Below are positions 1-5,411 of a DNA stretch of 5,411 nucleotides, in pieces. Within the stretch, counting starts at the first letter, position 1. Each line of letters opens with the position of its first letter. The DNA lies in contig CANGWP010000146.1 in NCBI GenBank assembly GCA_947457605.1, positions 1-5,411 of the forward strand, given 5' to 3'. The position numbers and the translations under genes are program-made. The notes under the pieces were generated by a model. It was not told the DNA's origin. It saw nothing but the letters and a program-made list of their open reading frames with translations, and made no database searches. This DNA comes from Bdellovibrionales bacterium. Lineage in GTDB: Bacteria; Bdellovibrionota; UBA1018; CAIMNF01.

Positions 1-1792
1 CCTTAAGTCCGGAAAGAAGCTTGATCGATTGAGGGCTCACAATTTCGTGAAGTGCTTCGGGAGTTGTTTTTAGGTGGGGCAGCCCCCTTTTTTCGGCCTC
101 CTTCACCCAGTCTTCTGAATATCCGTTTCCTTCAAACCTCACCGCCTTGGTTTCTTTGATTGCATCCTTCACAACAGTGAAAATCGCTTCTTCCCGGGAC
201 TTGGCAGATTTCATTTTATCAGCAAGGGATGCTGCGATCTCATTGATTCCGTCTGCAACGGCACAGTTTAAGAGGGTTACCGGCAATGAACAAGAGGCAG
301 AGGCGCCCACGGCACGGAATTCAAACTTATTTCCGGTAAACGCAAAAGGCGAAGTTCGGTTTCGGTCGGTGTTATCCTTCATTACGGTCGGCAAGCGACT
401 CACTCCCAGTCGGATCACGGCTTCAGCGTAGTTAAGATCCTTGTGGGTATCTTTCTCGATTTCATTCAGCATATTATCGAGCATGTTCCCAAGAAAGACA
501 GAAATGATCGCAGGCGGGGCTTCATTTGCACCAAGCCGATGATCATTGCCGCTTGATGCGATTGCAGCCCGAAGTAAGCCCGCGTGCTTGTGAACGCCCT
601 TTAGTGTGGCCATCAAAAAAAGAAGAAATCTCAGATTTTGATGGGGTGTTTTTCCAGGTTCAAGAAGATTGATTCCCTCGATCTCGGCACCTCCGGAGGA
701 AACCATCATGGACCAATTGTTGTGTTTCCCGCTTCCGTTTACTCCCTTGAATGGCTTTTCGTGGAGGAGCAGTTCAAAGTCATGTTTCTTTGCAACCCGC
801 TTGAGCACTTCCATTGTGATGTGGTTGTGATCGATCGCCACGTTTGCTTCCTCAAAAATGGGAGCGGTCTCAAACTGCATCGGCGCCACTTCATTGTGAC
901 GTGTCTTGGTTGGAACCCCGAGTTTGAAAAGTTCAGTCTCGGACTCATTCATGAAAGAAAGAACCCGTCCTGGAATTGAGCCGAAATAGTGGTCCTCCAA
1001 TTGTTGGCCTTTGGGAGGATGGGCTCCGAGAAGAGTTCTTCCGGTCATCACAAGATCAGGTCTAAGCGTATAAAAAGCACGATCAATCAGAAAATACTCT
1101 TGTTCCGGCCCAAGGGTGGTGGTCACAGCTTTGGCGTCAGTATCACCAAGCACATGAAGAAGCTTGCATGCGCTCTCCGAGAGTGCCTCATTGCTGCGAA
1201 GGACGCCTGTTTTCTCGTCGAGAGCGTCCCCATGATAACTGATGAATACTGATGGAATGCAAAGAGTTCTCGTTGGTCCGATTTCAGCGAGAAAAATCGG
1301 GGAGGTGGGATCCCAAGCGGCGTAGCCACGCGCTTCAAAGGTAGTTCTCATTCCGCCAGAGGGAAAGCTCGATGCGTCCGGCTCTGATTGAATGAGTTGG
1401 GCACCGGAAAATCGTTCGATCGGAGAGCCGCTGCTGTCCACTGTTAGAAAGGCGTCATGTTTTTCTGCGGTGCTTCCGGTCTGGGGTTGGAACCAGTGAC
1501 AGTAATGTGTAACGCCATTCTCAAGAGCCCATTCCTTCATCGCGTGAGCCAACGCGTTCGCAACTTCAAGATCGAGTTTTTTCCCCGAGTGGCTGGTCTG
1601 AACGAACCGCTTATAAATGTCATTTGGAAGCTTTTGCTTCATCTGCTTCAAGCCAAAAGTGTATTGCCCGTAGAAATCAGAAATCTTGAGTTGTTTCCCG
1701 TTTTCGTCCCGCGGCGGGTCCGTCATTACGGGTTTTCGGCTGTTGATGGTTTGCAGAGCTTGAATGCGTGGATGCGATCCGGAATTTGCCAT
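1..1792 (-). CDS. glnN: Type III glutamine synthetase (GSIII), C-terminus cut by window edge
   Basis: Cytoplasmic glutamine synthetase, which makes glutamine from glutamate, ammonium and ATP; type III enzymes form large double-ring oligomers. The reverse strand reads open for 597 codons from ATG at 1792 to the left edge without a stop. Family members are roughly 700-730 residues, so about 100-130 C-terminal residues lie outside. The N-terminal GSIII region includes FYGQYTFGLKQMKQKLP (about residues 43-59). Catalytic-core signatures seen are GPEQEYF at 228-234 (metal/glutamate-binding glutamates), NGSGKHNNWS at 352-361, GNDHRLGANEAPP at 415-427, and DRNRTSPFAF followed by TGNKFEFR at 476-493. 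All of these are in one frame, so no frameshift is evident. The start is fixed by the GGGAGGT Shine-Dalgarno just upstream. It lies 59 bp downstream of rlmL on the same strand and has a plausible promoter of its own. The symbol glnN is the usual one for GSIII. The family call is very secure. Confidence 0.96.
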   Translation of the reverse strand, partial: MANSGSHPRIQALQTINSRKPVMTDPPRDENGKQLKISDFYGQYTFGLKQMKQKLPNDIYKRFVQTSHSGKKLDLEVANALAHAMKEWALENGVTHYCHWFQPQTGSTAEKHDAFLTVDSSGSPIERFSGAQLIQSEPDASSFPSGGMRTTFEARGYAAWDPTSPIFLAEIGPTRTLCIPSVFISYHGDALDEKTGVLRSNEALSESACKLLHVLGDTDAKAVTTTLGPEQEYFLIDRAFYTLRPDLVMTGRTLLGAHPPKGQQLEDHYFGSIPGRVLSFMNESETELFKLGVPTKTRHNEVAPMQFETAPIFEEANVAIDHNHITMEVLKRVAKKHDFELLLHEKPFKGVNGSGKHNNWSMMVSSGGAEIEGINLLEPGKTPHQNLRFLLFLMATLKGVHKHAGLLRAAIASSGNDHRLGANEAPPAIISVFLGNMLDNMLNEIEKDTHKDLNYAEAVIRLGVSRLPTVMKDNTDRNRTSPFAFTGNKFEFRAVGASASCSLPVTLLNCAVADGINEIAASLADKMKSAKSREEAIFTVVKDAIKETKAVRFEGNGYSEDWVKEAEKRGLPHLKTTPEALHEIVSPQSIKLLSGLK

Positions 1793-1796
1793 AGTA

Positions 1797-1802
1797 CCTC
1801 CC
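1797..1802 (-). promoter_or_regulatory. Shine-Dalgarno of the glutamine synthetase gene
   Basis: On the minus strand GGGAGG (then TACT) precedes the ATG at 1792 with a 4-nt gap. This is the strongest ribosome-binding site in the window. It fixes the start codon and suggests high translation of the glutamine synthetase. Confidence 0.8.
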
Positions 1803-1815
1803 AATGGACCCGCGC

Positions 1816-1844
1816 ATTGTTCCACTAAAACACTAGATTTTCAA
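1816..1844 (-). promoter_or_regulatory. Candidate sigma-70-type promoter for glnN
   Basis: Minus strand: TTGAAA (1844-1839, 5/6 match to the -35 consensus), a 17-nt spacer, then AACAAT (1821-1816, 4/6 match to the -10). Transcription would begin near 1809, giving a leader of about 17 nt that carries the GGGAGGT site. It lies wholly in the gap between the rlmL stop and the glnN start, so glnN can be expressed independently of rlmL. No sigma-54 (GG-N10-GC) element was noticed. The promoter is predicted by eye only. Confidence 0.5.
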
Positions 1845-1851
1845 TGAGAAG

Positions 1852-3015
1852 TTAATAGATTCGAAAAATGGAAAAGCGGGATTCAAGAGCACCGTTTCGC
1901 AGATCAAAGTGTTTCTCGGATTTGAGCCCAATGGAGTGAAGTAGTTTTTTTTCCGAGGTGATCACTCCCGCGGTCCAGTTCTTGTAGTTGTGTTTCAATG
2001 TGGAGCCAAGATCACGATACACGGGAATCAATGTCTCGATTTCGTTCAAGCGTACCCCATAGGGCGGGTTGGTTACGATCAATCCTTTTGGTTGATTTGC
2101 TTTTGTAGATTCGAAGCTGCATGTGCTGAGCTTCACCAGGTCCTTGAATCCGGCATTTTCCAGATTGCTTCGGGCAACGGCAACCGCTTCGGCGCTTTTG
2201 TCAGAACCGCAGAGTGTGGGGAGTTTGTGTGGTTCAAGAACCCGTTCTGACCTTACCTCCTCAAAAATCCTCTGAAACAACTCTGGATCATGTCCGAGCC
2301 ATGCGAAAAATCCGAATCTTTTCCGGTACAGTCCCGGGGCTGTTCGTGTAGCGATCATCGCGGCCTCAATGAGAAGAGTTCCTGATCCGCAAAACGGATC
2401 AAGAAATGAAAAACCTTCGTTGCAGAAATACTGCCAGCCCGAGAGCAAAAGCAATCCAGCTGCGAGATTCTCCTTGATGGGTGCTTCCATGGTCTGCGAG
2501 CGGTACCCGCGTTCGTGAAGGCTGGGTCCAGACAGATCCAAATACACTTTTAGAATCTGGTCGTGAAGATGAAGTCGAATTGTGATGTCGGGCTCATCTC
2601 GATTCACGGAGGGGCGTTCCAGGCCTTTGTTTCTGAACCGATCAACAATCGCATCCTTGGCTTTTAATGCCCAGAACTGTGGATTTACAGGAATTCTTCG
2701 CTCTTTTGTCTCACTTGCAGTGAGGTAGATTGCAAAGGTTGATTCAGGGGTGAAAACCTTCTCCCAAGGCAATCCGGCAATGGCATCGTAAAGTTCTTCA
2801 GGTTTAAAGATCTTTTTGAATCGCTCAAGCAGGAGAAGAACTCTTGAGGCGGAGCGGAGTTTCAGATTGGCGAGATAGGCCGTTCGAAGATCACCTTCGA
2901 ATTCGATCCCTCCGGGATAGGTTGCTGAGATTTTCGCAGGCAGTTTTTCAACTTCCCTTTTCAACACCTCATCAAGCCCCCCCGGACAGATTGCAAACAG
3001 TGTAAGTTTGCTCAT
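1852..3015 (-). CDS. rlmL: 23S rRNA (guanine-N2) methyltransferase RlmL, THUMP + SAM-methyltransferase
   Basis: 387 aa. A THUMP-type RNA-binding region spans about residues 45-160, followed by a Rossmann-fold methyltransferase. Visible motifs are ERGYR at 168-172, motif I DPFCGSGT at 206-213 (S-adenosylmethionine binding), the acidic motif GSDKS at 270-274, and the catalytic TNPPYG at 315-320. Stretches such as KAKDAIVDRF (118-127) and APIKENLAAG (178-187) closely resemble the N-terminal half of E. coli RlmL, which makes N2-methylguanosine at 23S rRNA position 2445. In E. coli this half is fused to RlmK (about 700 aa in all); here the protein ends after the RlmL part, so this is the unfused form. 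The ATG at 3015 overlaps the stop of the upstream lipoprotein gene (ATGA), which suggests translational coupling; no strong Shine-Dalgarno is visible. The family is secure; the exact target guanine is inferred. Confidence 0.92.
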   Translation of the reverse strand: MSKLTLFAICPGGLDEVLKREVEKLPAKISATYPGGIEFEGDLRTAYLANLKLRSASRVLLLLERFKKIFKPEELYDAIAGLPWEKVFTPESTFAIYLTASETKERRIPVNPQFWALKAKDAIVDRFRNKGLERPSVNRDEPDITIRLHLHDQILKVYLDLSGPSLHERGYRSQTMEAPIKENLAAGLLLLSGWQYFCNEGFSFLDPFCGSGTLLIEAAMIATRTAPGLYRKRFGFFAWLGHDPELFQRIFEEVRSERVLEPHKLPTLCGSDKSAEAVAVARSNLENAGFKDLVKLSTCSFESTKANQPKGLIVTNPPYGVRLNEIETLIPVYRDLGSTLKHNYKNWTAGVITSEKKLLHSIGLKSEKHFDLRNGALESRFSIFRIY

Positions 3016-3149
3016 TTCGGACTCACAGATGGTGCAGGCGATGGAGCTGCAGCATCAAGATTCGGTGGAAACCGATAAAGCGGCGCAGGTGGTTTCTTCA
3101 CGCCGCAAGCGGAGCAGAAAAGGATTGAAAGAAAGAAAAGGGTTCTCAT
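3012..3149 (-). CDS. Small LptM/YifL-like lipoprotein, 45 aa
   Basis: The minus strand from ATG 3149 encodes 45 residues ending in TGA at 3014-3012. Residues 1-15 (MRTLFFLSILFCSAC) form a lipoprotein signal: Arg2, a hydrophobic core, then the acylated Cys15 followed by Gly. The mature start CGVKKPPAPLYRFPP resembles E. coli LptM (YifL), which begins CGLKGPLYFPP. LptM is an outer-membrane lipoprotein that assists maturation of the LPS translocon LptDE. The rest is a short Ala/Pro/Ser-rich tail, as in LptM-like proteins. The -3 lipobox position is Cys12 rather than the usual Leu, which is atypical. The start lies 7 nt after the stop of the upstream barrel gene, with GGTGA as a weak ribosome site, and the stop overlaps the rlmL start by ATGA. 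That it is a lipoprotein is fairly secure; its LptM role is inferred from a very short motif. Confidence 0.8.
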   Translation of the reverse strand: MRTLFFLSILFCSACGVKKPPAPLYRFPPNLDAAAPSPAPSVSPK

Positions 3150-3156
3150 GAGTTTT

Positions 3157-4389
3157 TCACCACTTTACCGCAAGCCCGATTGCAAATCGGTCCAGACCCG
3201 CATCCGCTCGAAGGTACCATTGAGGACCGATATTATAAAGCATTCCGATTCCGGCATTGGGTTGAATTCCCTGAAGGGTGGATAGTCCCAACTCGGAAGC
3301 ATTTTCCGCCGTAATCACCCAATTGAATTGAGCTCCCACGTGAGCAATGAATGCAAAGGTCGGGTTGAACTGAAGAGTGTAAAGAAGCTCGGAGCGAATC
3401 GGAATGACATCATAGTTGTCGAAAATTCCTGTAAGATTGACCCTGGAGTAGTACCCCAGCCCGAATTCAAGAGAGAGTGAGTCTTGGGGGGCGTGTTCTT
3501 TAAACCAAATCTCTCTATCGATGATTTCGTTATAGTAAGCCGTGAAGCCATTGTGAGCGGTTCCGGGGATCGAAAACCCCGACATGTTCGAGAAACTGCC
3601 AACGCTCAACCCAGCCATGTGCTCATACTTGATCGCGGGCTCTTTTTCCTCGACTCCCAGTCCGGAACGACTTGATTCAGAAGCTTCAGTTTCCTCCATT
3701 CGGTCGGTTTTCAGGTCGCGTGGGCTGGTAGAGGCGTCGAGATCCTCATCATAGCTTTCCACTGTGCCCGCCACAATCGGGGTCTCCTTGCGTGGTCCAC
3801 CGGAACCATCATCCCCAAGCAAAGCAGGCGCATTTGGATCGGCTGGTTCTTGGGAAAATTCGTTTTCTGCGGTCGCTTGGGATTGGTCGGATTTCGCTTC
3901 ACCTGCGGATGCCGCTCCTTCTTCAGGTGAAACAGGTGTGCCCGTAAGACCGGTACCGGCAATGCCGGCTGTTGGAGACTGTGAATCAACGGGTATTGAT
4001 TCTGAAACCGGGGGAGAGACCAAATCAGCAACTTTTTCAGCCGCAAGATACTTTTTTTCCAAATCCAATCGTCCCTCTTGATCATAGCGACGAATTCTCT
4101 TCGCTATGATTTCTTTTGAGTATGAATCTGTCTTTAGGATACGAAAAGCCATGATGGGGCGATTCCCGATTTGGACCAAAATTAGATTGCCGGTTCTGGG
4201 AATGTCCGACCCCATTTTGAAACGATAAACTCGTCCAGAGCGACTGATTTCCTTCGGAGTCACTTCAAGTTGGCGTGCGTCAATGGAGGGAAGGTTTTCG
4301 GCAATGGCGAGCAGATGGGATTTCCCCCAAGGAAAAATAGTCATTGCGGCGAAAAACAAGCTTTGACGAACAAAGTGTTTTGTCTTCAA
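3157..4389 (-). CDS. Exported protein of unknown function with predicted C-terminal outer-membrane beta-barrel
   Basis: 410 aa, not recognised as a named family. Residues 1-30 look like a signal peptide (Lys2, Lys4 and Arg8, then SLFFAAMTIF, with a possible cut after AIA at 28-30). Residues 35-102 form a compact, probably beta-rich region (GRVYRFKMG, NLILVQIGNRPIMAFRIL), possibly SH3-like. Residues 124-250 are a low-complexity acidic linker rich in Pro, Ser, Gly, Ala, Glu and Asp, probably disordered. Residues 255-410 show alternating hydrophobic/polar segments (SLSLEFGLGYYSRV, IRSELLYTLQF, FAFIAHVGAQFNWVI, NAGIGMLYNIG, WYLRADAGLDRF) and end in AIGLAVKW; the terminal Trp is typical of outer-membrane barrels. 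About eight strands can be drawn. The start is a TTG at 4389 with little Shine-Dalgarno. An in-frame ATG at codon 16 (4344) would remove the basic signal-peptide end, so TTG is preferred. It is first in a likely operon with the lipoprotein and rlmL genes. Confidence 0.8.
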   Translation of the reverse strand: MKTKHFVRQSLFFAAMTIFPWGKSHLLAIAENLPSIDARQLEVTPKEISRSGRVYRFKMGSDIPRTGNLILVQIGNRPIMAFRILKTDSYSKEIIAKRIRRYDQEGRLDLEKKYLAAEKVADLVSPPVSESIPVDSQSPTAGIAGTGLTGTPVSPEEGAASAGEAKSDQSQATAENEFSQEPADPNAPALLGDDGSGGPRKETPIVAGTVESYDEDLDASTSPRDLKTDRMEETEASESSRSGLGVEEKEPAIKYEHMAGLSVGSFSNMSGFSIPGTAHNGFTAYYNEIIDREIWFKEHAPQDSLSLEFGLGYYSRVNLTGIFDNYDVIPIRSELLYTLQFNPTFAFIAHVGAQFNWVITAENASELGLSTLQGIQPNAGIGMLYNIGPQWYLRADAGLDRFAIGLAVKW

Positions 4390-4392
4390 ACT
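4363..4392 (+). promoter_or_regulatory. Weak candidate promoter for the helical-repeat protein gene
   Basis: Plus strand: TTGACG (4363-4368, 5/6 match to the -35), an 18-nt spacer, then CAAACT (4387-4392, 3/6 match to the -10). It lies within the 5' coding end of the divergent barrel gene and would start transcription near 4399, about 11 nt before the ATG at 4410. The -10 is poor, so this is only a suggestion. The gap between the two genes is too short to hold a full promoter, so any promoter for this gene must overlap its neighbour. Confidence 0.25.
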
Positions 4393-4399
4393 AGCTTCA

Positions 4400-4428
4400 A
4401 TTGTAACTTATGGCATCCAAAGCTTCCA
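4400..4428 (-). promoter_or_regulatory. Candidate promoter for the barrel-lipoprotein-rlmL operon
   Basis: Minus strand: TGGAAG (4428-4423, 3/6 match to the -35), a 17-nt spacer, then TACAAT (4405-4400, 5/6 match to the -10). Initiation near 4393 would leave only a few bases before the TTG at 4389, so the mRNA would be nearly leaderless. The -35 lies inside the first codons of the divergent gene. The good -10 makes it worth noting, but the very short leader counts against it. Confidence 0.35.
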
Positions 4429-5327
4429 TTCTTTTGCTCCTGATCGCAACTTCCCTGAATTCCGCTCGGGCCGGGGCATCCTTTGATTTGGAATTGAAAG
4501 AAGCCACCATGAAAAATGACTGGGCCGCGCAGGTGGCGCTTTTGAGTCCAAGAAGGGGTCAAAATTTTGAACAGGACCTTCAGCTTGGGAAAGCCCTGGT
4601 TCATTTGGAGCGAAGGAGTGATTGTTTGAAGGTGCTTCTTCCGCTCCTGCAGGGAACCCGAGACGAACGGGTATCGAGATTGATTCGGCTCGCGAATGAG
4701 ATGTTCTTCAGCCAAGAAACTTCGAATCTTTATTTTGAAGGATTGAGGTTATTGAGTGTTGGAAAATTTGGAGATGCCAGAGAGCGTCTGGAACAAGCGA
4801 ACTCCAAAGAGACGGGCAATCTGTTGGTGATTCAAAGACTGATCCAGGTGGAGATTCTGATCGGGGCCTATGATTCTGCGGCGAGCAGAATCAAGGAAGT
4901 GATGTCAATGGGTCCGCTCTCAAATGAAATGAAGGCGTATGCCTTGAAGCTCGCCCTGGTAGCGGATGAGCAGGCTCGGGTTGGCACGCCTCGGACTTTG
5001 ATGCTTCCGCGGCGTCCCTATCCATTGAGTGAAGTCCCCTTTGTATTTACTCTTGAAGCCCTTAAGAAATGGGGAAGGACCGATGAGATCCGTACTTTGG
5101 CGGAAAGCGTGGTTCGAGAACGTCCAAGCTGGATTTTTGCCATGGTGTGGTTGTACTCGAGCGGGCTTCTTTCTGAACCCATGAGGCACCGGCTGAAAAT
5201 ACAAATCGACCGCGAGTTGAAGAATCGCGATCGATTTGAAAAAAGACTGGAAGCAGAAATGAAGAGCACCCAGTACTTCTGGGTGGGGTACATTTCCTAT
5301 GACGATTTAGTGAAGAACTCCAGATGA
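4410..5327 (+). CDS. Exported helical-repeat (TPR-like) protein of unknown function
   Basis: 305 aa, not recognised as a named family. The N-terminus is a signal peptide: Lys4, then SILLLLIATSLNS, with a likely cut near ARA (19-21) or AGA (21-23), so the protein is probably periplasmic. The rest is almost all amphipathic helix. TPR-like helix pairs are visible at about 105-165 (LYFEGLRLLSVGKFGDARERL, then LIQVEILIGAYDSAASRI) and a weaker one at about 211-240 (FTLEALKKWGRTDEIRTLAE). The C-terminus (265-285) is a charged helix. Such repeats usually bind other proteins; the partner is unknown. ATG 4410 is chosen because the next Met (34) would lose the signal peptide; no Shine-Dalgarno is visible before it. 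It is divergent from the barrel gene with a 20-bp gap, which hints at shared control or function. Its 3' end overlaps the convergent zinc-finger gene by 21 bp. Confidence 0.8.
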   Translation: MASKASILLLLIATSLNSARAGASFDLELKEATMKNDWAAQVALLSPRRGQNFEQDLQLGKALVHLERRSDCLKVLLPLLQGTRDERVSRLIRLANEMFFSQETSNLYFEGLRLLSVGKFGDARERLEQANSKETGNLLVIQRLIQVEILIGAYDSAASRIKEVMSMGPLSNEMKAYALKLALVADEQARVGTPRTLMLPRRPYPLSEVPFVFTLEALKKWGRTDEIRTLAESVVRERPSWIFAMVWLYSSGLLSEPMRHRLKIQIDRELKNRDRFEKRLEAEMKSTQYFWVGYISYDDLVKNSR

Positions 5328-5411
5328 AGGACTCGGACCACTCAATCGAATGGAGCCGTTTTCCTTCTCAAAGATTTCCTGGCAATCCAGGCACAGCGTT
5401 GCGTCGGGACG
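5307..5411 (-). CDS. C-terminal end of a TraR/DksA-type zinc-finger protein, cut by window edge
   Basis: The minus strand reads open from the right edge for 34 codons to TAA at 5309-5307. The visible piece starts RPDATLCLDCQEIFEKENG and then has a Ser/Gly/Pro-rich tail. RPDATLC-x2-C-QE matches the second Cys pair of the TraR/DksA zinc finger, where it sits just before the end of the protein. Members of this family bind the RNA polymerase secondary channel and tune transcription, with DksA acting alongside ppGpp; some are uncharacterised small regulators. The first Cys pair and the coiled-coil lie outside the window, so the exact subfamily cannot be told. The frame ends inside the 3' end of the convergent helical-repeat gene. 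The call rests on about 12 residues. Confidence 0.65.
   Translation of the reverse strand, partial: RPDATLCLDCQEIFEKENGSIRLSGPSPSSGVLH

Noticed and set aside
147..1828. Several plus-strand frames of 87-123 codons and a minus-strand frame of 71 codons.
   Set aside because: All overlap the glutamine synthetase gene, which has full family motifs in one continuous minus-strand frame; these are antisense or out-of-frame shadows.
3711..4085. Frames on both strands across the acidic linker of the barrel protein (124 aa minus, 105 aa plus).
   Set aside because: The low-complexity Pro/Ser/Glu-rich linker leaves other frames open by composition; no domain or ribosome site supports them.
4386..5293. 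Minus-strand frames of 91-109 codons opposite the helical-repeat gene.
   Set aside because: The plus-strand frame has a signal peptide and coherent amphipathic helices; the antisense frames have no recognisable features.
5378..5391. Inverted repeat CCTGG-CAAT-CCAGG, a possible terminator.
   Set aside because: The stem is only 5 bp, there is no T-run, and it falls inside the zinc-finger coding sequence (the CLDC codons), so it is probably a coding coincidence.
5324..5411. Plus-strand frame starting ATG at 5324, overlapping the stop of the helical-repeat gene (ATGA) and open to the right edge (starts MKDSDHSIEWS).
   Set aside because: The opposite strand encodes a recognisable TraR/DksA CxxC end over the same bases, and the plus-strand peptide resembles nothing I know. 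The ATGA overlap alone is weak evidence, although the window edge prevents certainty.

Overview
The window looks like ordinary chromosomal DNA of a Gram-negative bacterium. The envelope features support this: an exported protein with a predicted outer-membrane barrel and a C-terminal Trp, a tiny lipoprotein of the LptM kind, and a signal-peptide-bearing helical-repeat protein. Base composition is near 50% GC. The mix of a type III glutamine synthetase, an unfused RlmL and poorly recognisable envelope proteins would fit a Bdellovibrio-like or other delta-type lineage, but this placement is inference only.

Layout from left to right. Positions 1-1792 (minus) hold the first 597 codons of a type III glutamine synthetase (glnN), open at the left edge. 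It has a strong Shine-Dalgarno and its own likely promoter in the 59-bp gap at 1793-1851. Positions 4389-1852 (minus) look like a three-gene operon: an exported protein with a predicted C-terminal barrel (TTG start at 4389), a 45-aa LptM/YifL-like lipoprotein (3149-3012), and the 23S rRNA methyltransferase RlmL (3015-1852). The lipoprotein starts 7 nt after the barrel gene, and its stop codon overlaps the rlmL start in an ATGA. Positions 4410-5327 (plus) hold a divergent gene for an exported helical-repeat protein, only 20 bp from the TTG start. At the right edge, 5411-5307 (minus) is the 3' end of a TraR/DksA-type zinc-finger gene. It converges on the repeat-protein gene and overlaps it by 21 bp.

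The coding regions are tightly packed, and no gene-free stretch exceeds 60 bp. No RNA genes, mobile elements, CRISPR arrays or long repeats were seen. The glutamine synthetase belongs to nitrogen assimilation and rlmL to ribosome maturation. The barrel protein, lipoprotein and helical-repeat protein are envelope proteins of unknown role. I see no clear new system. The most interesting points are the coupled barrel-lipoprotein-rlmL cluster and the tightly spaced divergent start.
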